Shown piece after piece: positions 1 to 9,200 of a DNA stretch of 64,000 nucleotides. The DNA lies in contig OX465105.1 of assembly GCA_949987565.1 (NCBI GenBank), forward strand, positions 5,146,159-5,210,158, read 5' to 3'. The translations under genes were made by a program, and so were the position numbers. The stretch comes from Luidia sarsii. Taxonomy: Eukaryota; Echinodermata; Asteroidea; Paxillosida; Luidiidae. The notes under the pieces are model-generated. The model was given only the letters and a program-made list of their open reading frames with translations. It was not told the origin of the DNA and did no database searches. Numbering within the stretch: position 1 is the stretch's first letter; every line of letters starts with the position of its first letter.

Positions 1-325
1 TACTGTCATACATATTGCGGTCACCTCTGTTAATGGGGGTGGCTGAATTTCACCTCACACTCGCAGCAATCCCCCTTACCCCATCCCTCCACCTCGCCCG
101 ATTCAGCGCATCCCTCCCTCTTCACCCCAACCCTCCTACTCTCCTCCTCCACTTGCTGATCCTTCCATGTCCTCTTGGATCATCCCTTCTCCTCGGACTC
201 AAACTCAAACGCCCTTGCTCAGAACATGATCATCCTCCTTCCTCAATACATGCCCACATCAACGTACTCCAAGTCAGTAGCGTTACTGAAGGACAGGCTA
301 TGTGCTACACTGTGGATCTCAGTTA

Positions 326-2912
326 CACTATGAACATCTAAACCGTGAAAATGGGGTGAAAATGTCATTTAGCCATGAAAAGAAAATTCATCATATTTTC
401 ACCCCTATTTCATGGCACACAGTTAGTCAAGTCATTTTCACAGTGTTTTCACCAGTGGTCTCCAAGGCCACATTCCTGGTGGTAAATGGCTAGAGGCAAT
501 TTAGTAGTATCTGGGAGTGACAGTTACAAGGACACCGTATACCCCTTTCCCACTACGCAATCTCCGGGTTATCTCGGGGGTAACGGCAAGCCTTACCCCC
601 GAGATACCCCGGGTTGGAAATGGTTGCCAGGACGTTTCCCACTACACTTTTCCCGCCCCGGGTTGAGACCGAAAAATCGGCCGTTACCCCGGGGTTCGTT
701 AACCCTGCTCGCGACCAGGGTTAAGGATGGAAATCTCGGGGGTAACGGCCGAACCCCGGGGTTGGCGTTGTAGTGGGAAACCGCGCCGGGGTACGAGTCC
801 GGTGGACATTCTCAGGGTTAAGACACCGGATGCGTTACGTAATGGGACGGTCAGAGGTGGGATACGTGGCGGGAAAATCCGCATGCGACGCACATCTGCC
901 ATTTACAAGAGGGCAGTAAATTCACGACGGCAACGACGGCAGTTGCCGTCGTGCCCTCACCAATTGCCGCGGTGCCCTTAAATTTGGAGGATTTTCACGG
1001 CAACAAATTGCCGTGCCCTTTTAGCACATTGCAGCGCGCATGGAATAATATTCTGACTGCGGTGCAGTGTGTGTGCAGCACACATGGAAGCTTCACTGTA
1101 CCGTGCGCACTGTCAGCTAAACATTGCGCATTCTGTGCACAACTGTATGGACTGTGGATGGGTGTACATGTACAGTACATGTGCATCTACTGTACATGTA
1201 CACGTACACATACACGATCAATGTACTGTACATGTACATGTACATGTACAGTACTTACATGGCCATGTCAGATACGTACATGGACAGTGCGTTCGATCCT
1301 GACAGTTTCATGTCAACGAACTTTTAATCTGCGGGTACCAGTGAATCTTGGACATCGCTGGCTGTACCAAACAACGGGTACCAACGGTAGTTGGGAGCGA
1401 TTTGCGTTGCACGATAGATAGATTGCGCAGCATGCAGCACGTGGTCGGGTTGCGTGCGAAAGTAGAATCGTAGAGCTGTCAAAGGTTTGCGTGTTCGCGG
1501 GTGCCTTTTCAAAGTCGTAACCATGCCCCGAAAGGAGAAAGCTAAACAGCAAAACGAGCTATACTACTTCACGATACAGCACAAAAATGTCGCAAACTTT
1601 ATTCTTTTTTTTCAGGTAGGCCTACGAACGTAGTTATTCTCAATTTTTTGGACGAGAACTGATGAGAAGGTTTTGGAACACCGAACCCATATCGCGATAC
1701 CTTGACAGCATGGACTATTCTATTAGGAATGAGAGGGGTGCGACTTTATACAATAATAAGCTCCGATAATATGCTCGTTTAGGTTGGACCTAGCTGCTTA
1801 AAAATCCATCTTTACAAAACATGTAGGCTATTTAGAATCCCTTTTATTTTGATTTTTTTGTGAGGATCTATTGTCAGATATTTTTGTTGTCCCGCTTACT
1901 ATAGCATTAGCAGTAGCACCCCGGCCATACCTGAATGGTACTGTTCATGTTCCGTGAGAATACGTGTTGGTGGCTGACTGAAACCTATTTTAGACGTCAT
2001 TTTTATGTTGGAAAATAATCTTTTTCAGGCATTGTGGTCCCACAGAAACGATGATATATTAGTAGGAGACCTAAAACAACGATTCGGTGCCTTCAGCGCC
2101 TATTTTGAAAGTTTTTTTTATAGTGCTTACAGCGTGTTTGCATCGGTACTAAAAAGTCGGTAAATTGCCTTGATGCCCCGGATTTGCCGAAATTTTATAT
2201 CTATAATTATTATATTTATATCTGACGCCATTTTCAATGCAGTGTACATGTGCACGAGAGTGCGGATTATGCCCAAACGAAAGTACATGTACATGTACAA
2301 TGTACATGTACAATGTACATGTACATGTACGTTAATCGAGTACAGCCCACATGTATCCAGTCAGGCAGCGCGCGCCGACGGGTGGTTGCTGGGCGACAAG
2401 GCGGTACGAGGCATTGTGGGACCAGCTTGCGCGCTGTGGGATTTCCGGTCCGGGCAGTGACGGACACCGGGGTTGGGTGTAGTGGGAAATCGCACATCGT
2501 TAACCCGGGGCAAGCTCGCCCCGGGTTTCGCGAAACTCCGGGTTAACGCGACAAATGGGAACAGAACTCAGGGTTAACGAACCCCGGGGTACAGAATGCT
2601 TAACCCGGGGCGGCAAATCTCGGGGTTAAGCAGTTTGTAGTGGGAAAAGGGTAATACAGTACCTCTATGGGGGCTGGTGGTCCCTATACTGGTAATTGAA
2701 TTAGCCATCCCTCAAGGCTGGGTCTTGCCATCCTAGATATTCACGTTTTTTTCAAGGTCTCTTTAGTGACCTGAAGATGTCCTTATCAGGTCAGGGAGAC
2801 GATTATTTTCACGGTGAATTTACTGTAAAATGCACCGCGAAATCACAGTGACTTTTTAGTTTCACGGCAGAATGACATTTTCACGCCTTTCACGGTTTAG
2901 ATGTTCATAGTG
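326..2912 (+). mobile_element. PIF/Harbinger-like MITE (copy 1), interrupted by another element
   Basis: Ends are inverted copies (CACTATGAACATCTAAACCG at 326; reverse complement ending at 2912), flanked by TTA at 323-325 and 2913-2915. A 3-bp TTA duplication is typical of PIF/Harbinger. The element is split by the insertion at about 541-2652. An uninterrupted, oppositely oriented copy lies at 36350-36812. No transposase is visible. Confidence 0.75.
541..2652. mobile_element. GC-rich inverted-repeat element inserted in the MITE
   Basis: Ends are inverted (ACCCCTTTCCCACTAC at 541; GTAGTGGGAAAAGGGT ending at 2652). Subterminal parts at 545-850 and 2465-2640 are rich in short palindromic AACCCCGGGGTT-type motifs. 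The copy at 36.6 kb gives the empty site (ggacaccATAcagtacc) and shows a 2-3 bp duplication around TA. The interior (about 1030-2460) has no recognisable protein; it holds TGTACA repeats at about 1165-1255 and 2240-2330. Confidence 0.65.
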
Positions 2913-2998
2913 TTAACGGCTGACCAGCAGAAATATGCCCATGCTTCTTCACTGAAAGCTAACCGCCCACCTTTGATTCTGTTGCTGCATGTCGACAG

Positions 2999-3238
2999 AT
3001 CACGGTGGAGCAGAACGTGGAGACCAACGTGGCCTACGTGGATCTCCAGGGCACGCTGGGTGCCTATGACGTGGACCCTGACGACAGCCCCAGGATCCGG
3101 TACCTGCCACCACTGCACGGAGAGCTGACTGTGAAGCCGGCCTTGAACGGGACGCCGGACGCCCAGAGCTGCGGAGCGCCCTCGGGTGACGACGATGTCC
3201 TGCGCATCCCGTGTGGATTGAAAATACCACACGACCGG
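2999..3238 (+). CDS. exon: cadherin-like ectodomain, first half
   Basis: 80 codons open in phase 0 after acceptor gtcgacAG; donor GTAGTT follows codon CGG. It reads [11 protein letters not shown]..., then [15 protein letters not shown], a layout typical of cadherin-like/bacterial-Ig-like (Big_9-type) repeats in which a D-x-D-P-D loop precedes a beta strand. Two cysteines near the end (SCGAP, IPCGLK) could form a disulphide. An alternative donor at 3211 would break the phase with the next exon, so 3239 is preferred. Confidence 0.7.
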
Positions 3239-6200
3239 GTAGTTACCCTTGCTCTCATTGTAGTAATGATTCTCATCATAAAGAGTGATGTACAAAAAAG
3301 TTGCAAACTGCTTACTGACTAAAATTACCAAAATGCAAATCTCAAAATTAAGTGGGCCTGACATTTCGATCCTAGCAAGACCTTTCTCTGACTTTGAGAA
3401 AGGTCCTGCTAGGATCGAAACGTCAGGCCCTCATCATAAAGAGTTAGAGGGCCATGACGTCTCGATCCTAGCAGGAGCCTAGCAGGACCTTTCACAAATG
3501 CGGTCCAAACATTTGAGTTTCTCAATGCCCAAGTCAAGTCTCAAGTTTACTCATACTCAAGTTTACCCATACTCAAGTTTACCCCCATAACCCGAGTCAA
3601 CACGTACCCAAGTCAACGTCAACTCACTTCAACTCTTACTCCTCAGTGCAAACCCTTGTTACTCAAATCTATGTCAACTCCTACTCGTCATTGCAAACCA
3701 TTGTTACTGAAATCTATGTCAACTCTTACTCGTCATTACAAACCATTGTTACTGAAATCTATGTCAACTCTTACTCGTCATTGCAAACCCTTGTTACTCA
3801 AATCTATGTCAACTCTTACTCGTCATTGCAAACCCTTGTTACTCAAATCTATGTCAACTCTTACTCGTCAGTGCAAACCCTTGTTACTCAAATCTATGTC
3901 AACTCTTACTCGTCAGTGCAAACCCTTGTTACTCAAATCTATGTCAACTCTTACTCCTCAGTGCAAACCCTTGTTACTCAAATCTATGTCAACTCTTACT
4001 CCTCAGTGCAAACTCTTGTTACTCAAATCTATGTCAACTCTTACTCCTCAGTGCAAACCCTTGTTACTCAAATCTATGTCAACTCTTACTCGTCAGTGCA
4101 AACCCTTGTTACTCAAATCTATGTCAACTCCTACTCGTCAGTGCAAACTCTTGTTACTCAAATCTATGTCAACTCCTACTCGTCAGTGCAAACCCTTGTT
4201 ACTCAAATCTATGTCAACTCCTACTCGTCAGTGCAAACCCTTGTTACTCAAATCTATGTCAACTCTTACCCAAGTCAACATGAACATCCGGTAATTAACT
4301 CATACACACGATAACTTGTATACCCACATCAGTGTTATTATGTATGGTGATGTGCTTTTTGGTTTCTCAGAAGAAATTAGATCATGTAGATGAAGTATGA
4401 GGCTTTGCTTTGGAGCTTCCTGTGACTTTTTTACCACAGTAGAGTGCAGTCCAGCCGACATAGAATTACATGTAGTGCTTCCATCCCAGTGCCCAGTGGT
4501 TAAGCACAAAACTGCCGATTGGTTTTCCCAAGAAATTTTGGCCGATGAGCAGAGGCCGAGTAATGTCTTATGATGGGTATCATCAGCCTTGCTTAGCTTC
4601 ACTCCCTCTATCTACCCTTCCTTTCCCCGGCTCTCCAACCGTCCTCAGGGTGACATGAGCTGGGCAGTATCCACTTGGACCTACACCCCACAGCCTGGCT
4701 TCTATGGCAGAGATAGTTTCCTAGCTCTGGCTGAGGACGGGGCAGAGGCTGTGTCCCAGCTGCTTGAGGTGCTGGTGTTCGTCCTGGAAAATCCCTGCAC
4801 CAACCAAGGCACTTGCCAGGGTGAGATCCAGACTTGCATTTGAGTTACATGTAGATGAGATTTGGAGGTTTCCTTGGTGTACGGTGGTTTACGGTGACAC
4901 CATACTACATCATCTCTTAAGAGAGGAAGTGTGGCTCTGTGGTCACGCTATGGGAGAAAGATCCTCCACACTCCAGTCCTCTCCACTCAGCTTTCGGTGG
5001 GAAGGATTCTCCATGTTCCAATGCTCTCCACAGCACTTATAAGCTCTGATGACAGTTGGAATCCAGCAGTCTCTTGACGACAGGCAGTACACACAACCCA
5101 AAACGTTGAGTTACTGGCTCTTTTCAGAGCCACACTCCTTCTCTTAAGAGATGATGTACATGGCGTCACTGCAAACCTTCTACTTTGTACAGTATTAACC
5201 CTAACGTTTTGCACCTCCCGCACAGGATACACACCGTATACCGCAATTTACCACAGTGCCCTCAGGGGTGCCGGCTCACATACCACAGTATACCACAAAA
5301 ACCATGCTGTGGTATGTCGTGGTGTATGGCCCTTATCCTCCCACAGAAAAAAACCATGTGTGGTTAATTGTGGTTTCAATGCCGGTTAGGGTTTTAAAGG
5401 CTTCATCTCTTTATCCCCATCACACTACAGGTCCCACCAAAGATCCCAACTGCGTTGCCCCAGAGCGGAGCCTGGGGTTCGAATCCTACTCGTGCCGTTG
5501 CCCGCCCGGCTGGACTGGCGAGGTCTGCGAGTTGGACTTTGACGAGTGCCTGTCCGACCCATGCATATTCCCCTATGTCTGCCGCGACCAATTCAACGGC
5601 TACCAGTGTGCCTGTCCGGACTCTGATCCTAGATGCGACCGCCTTCCCGATAGGTAACTAAAGTCTTAACACAACTGTTACGATACCGCCCTCTTTAGTT
5701 GGGGTTCAGGGCAGTTCGTTCCCGAAGTCACTATAAGCACAGCAACATGACCGAAGTTTACAGCACATAATATCTACTGTATTTGTGTCTTTCCTTCATT
5801 AATTGTGTCACTCAATTTCTCTACATATATGCCGTGCTGTATCATCAAGGAGATTCCTAGCGAAACACTAACTTGGCCGGGGGTGGGGGGGGTGCATTTG
5901 ATGAGATTTGGCCTTGTTGATACCAAAATGTTGATCAGACCTATGGTATGTTACATCATAGTTTGTCATCGCATGTTGGTCAAATTTGGCAAATTTTAGT
6001 TAAAGAAGAGGCAAAGACACACATTAGAAATTCCCAAGACAATGAACAATTCAGAGTTCCCAAATCACCCCTTTTTATTTTTGTTGATTGATTGAGTGTG
6101 TTATTTGTGCCAAAGATTACCATCATCATGGCTTTATTTTTTGTTTATATGCAAAAATGAAATTTCTACATACACATGCATAACTGATTAGCAATTGCAA

Positions 6201-9200
6201 CAAATCAATAATTGATATTAGAAGAGTTAGTATGCAGTTTATATAATATATAACTTACTGAGCTATTTGCTCTCTAAATGCAAAACAGTAAATAATTCAC
6301 TTGATCAAGGAGTGAAAATTGCTCCAAAAAGCCAAAACCTCTCAAAAAGAGTGAAAAACGCAGTAAAATATGTGCAAACTGCTCAGAGTGGAGTGAAATC
6401 CCACTCGAGTAAGGAGCCATATGGAGGACCACTCGAAAAAGAGTAGCCCTCCATAATGGCTCCTCTATAGAGTGGTGTTTGACTCCATTCTTAGCGGTTT
6501 CCACACCTCTTACAGTGGTTTTCACTCTCTTTGAGCGGTTTTGGCTTTTCTTGAGGAAATTCCACTCTTTGTGCCAGTGGATTATTCACTCTTGCATTTA
6601 GAGAGTGGGTGCCAAATTAGGATGAAATAGCACTGCCTAGATCTATTGGAGGTCATATTGCCTCTCCCCCCCCCCCTTCAGTATAAGATCTTGAAATAGC
6701 ATGGCATCTGTAGTGTCTGACTTTTATCAATCAATGTGGAAGCTTTGCACTGACACCCATGTCACTCACCTCATTCGGGATAAAGGATGGCTCCGTTGAT
6801 GGGCAGAGCACACACTGTCTGTTTTAATCCCACATCGAGCACTCTAAATGACAAGTGCTGAGCTAATTTGTCTTTCTGCAAGTACTACCCTCAGGAAGGA
6901 TGCATATTCAGTTTGACCCGATACCTACCAAGATCCAGTCTTAATTCGTGGGATTGCAATCTCTGTTGTGTGCAAACGTGCACCCCCCCCCCCCAAAAAA
7001 AAAAAAAACCCAAAACATCACGATTTGAATCGTGATTCAAACCGCATTACTTTGTCTCGATATGAATATGGTCTGTGTTGACTTTGAGAGCGCTTCTCAA
7101 GGAAGTGCCTGTTTTTTGTTTTCTTGGCACCTGCAGGCTCATTGTCATCCTGGCTGTCTGCTGCAGCCTGCTGGTGCTGCTCATGGTCGCCTTGGCCTCC
7201 TGCATTTACCTGAAGCGCCGGGGAAAGAAGTGAGTGCTCCTCAGGCTCATAGCGTGAGGGAGATTGAAGCAAGACCATAATGGCCGATCATGTCTCCTTC
7301 TTCCAGACTATAGCAGATCTAGACTGTCCACTAGATTGTAGGCTTTGAGCACAGCCATTGCAGGCAGATTTCGTGGAGCTTGCTTGCTTGCTTGGGCTAG
7401 ATGCTTGTGTGGCCAATTGCCTCTCTGTCTCTCCAACGCTGCCAGGGCCCCAAGGATTGGGGGAGGGAGGGGTTGACGAGTGGGGAGCATCTTGTGTTAG
7501 TTATGGGAATGGATGACTATAATGACATGTACATTTGAACGGTTTAAAGGATCTGTGTAGAGCTTGTGTCCAGCACTGTTCATCTACATGAACAGGATTG
7601 CGAGAGAAAGAAAGCCTTATTAAAGAAAGCCTTGATGGCGGGATTATTTTAGTGCCAATGGCCGGCACAGTTCCATTTCAGCGGACAAAAGATCCAGCTG
7701 GATGGCCTCAACAAAGCGTGCAATTTGTGGTAAAGGCAGCGGGCGCATTCCATAGTCTCTCCGGTGACCGCATTGGGTGTGGGGCAGGCCAGCACACTGT
7801 CTGCCGTAGTAGCGCGCAGACCCTCGATCGTTCACAATGAAGCCCCACAATAGCACCAATGTTACCGCTGATCTGGCAATTCATGCAGCAACTGACGTCA
7901 AAAAAGGTGTTTGTCATGATACATATTGCTGAAAAGAGTCTTTTTAATACAGTTTGGACAATAACGGCATCAATATTTTGAAACTCCCTTCGCATGCATA
8001 GCGGCTTCCCGGCTCAAAGGGGTTAAAATCCCCAAATAAGCAGAAAGAAATGGATTGATAGGATATCCCTGAAGGTTTATGATCCTGGGTGCGAGAAGGT
8101 AACCTCCAGTGAGCAGTTTGTGAGCAATCTCGCTGAGAGACACTTTTTGATTATCTGCAGAGAACCGGAGTCCAGTGATGATGAGGACGGCCAGCCCATA
8201 AGCCAGCCCATAAGCCAGCCCACTCCCCAGTCTGTGCAGGCCTTTGACAATCCCACCTTTGTGGAGGACATCGGCCATCCTAGTCACCCCGTGAGTAGTC
8301 TGCAGCGTTTGTCTAGATCCCTATATCACAAAATAACACCTATCTTAAAGACAGACAAAGGTCCTGCTAAGATCTAGACATCAGGTTCACCTTATTTTTT
8401 TCAGATTTGCATTGCATGGAAGAAAATCATTGCATTCTAAAAAAAAAAAAAAAAATTGCATAAAATTGTACCGCCCATGAGTAGACTTTGCATTTTTTGG
8501 ATTAGATTAAAAAAAATAAACGAGCCTTGTCAACTTTGTATTTCCCATTACTGCTAGGGGCCAACTTTTCAGTCTTTTATTTTGTTTCTTTTTACCACAG
8601 ACTGGTGCTGGAGGAGTTTTAGACACGGACGATGTGAATGTCAAGGATGAGCTTGAATTTGCAATGTAATTGTCTCCCATAAGAGAACAAACCCTTCTGG
8701 CCGTACTGCGTAGATGTATTCACAACTTCCCTAAGGCCCCTACACAACATTGGTCGAGGTCAAAGAATAGCATCCATTCGTTGTCTGATCCAACTTATGC
8801 ATGAAATAGCACACCTGTGAAAATTTCAGCTCAATCCGCCAACCGAGTCTCGAGAAAATCGCGAAAACCGCTTCATTTGTTTTGCGAAAATGCAGCATTC
8901 ACCGCCGTACTGTTCCGAAAAATAGTTTAGATCTCGGTGAGGCGTCAACTATTTCTTTTACTCGTTTCTCCCAAAATATAACATTTCAGGTAGAAATATT
9001 TCAGTGAGAGGTTTCTACTATAACAAGTTTCATGTAAATCGGTGAATCGCTCTTACCAATGTTTTGTAGGGGCTTTAAGTCAGAAAAAGTACAGGCCATT
9101 GCAACATTTTTCCCATCTATGTAGTAGCATTCTGTTGTAAAATCTTAGCGGAATACAACCCAAACAAGATCCTTTTCTTTCTAAACAAATAATCAAAAGA

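Noticed and set aside
486..981. ORFs in the 500-1000 region as genes
   Set aside because: GC-rich palindromic ends of a mobile element; short, overlapping on both strands, no protein features.
3211..3216. Alternative splice donor in the first visible exon of the membrane protein
   Set aside because: It would leave the exon out of phase with the next acceptor at 4649, whereas the donor at 3239 keeps phase 0.
3646..4314. Two overlapping 212-222-codon ORFs
   Set aside because: They are frames of the 45-bp intronic tandem array; a period divisible by 3 keeps frames open without selection.
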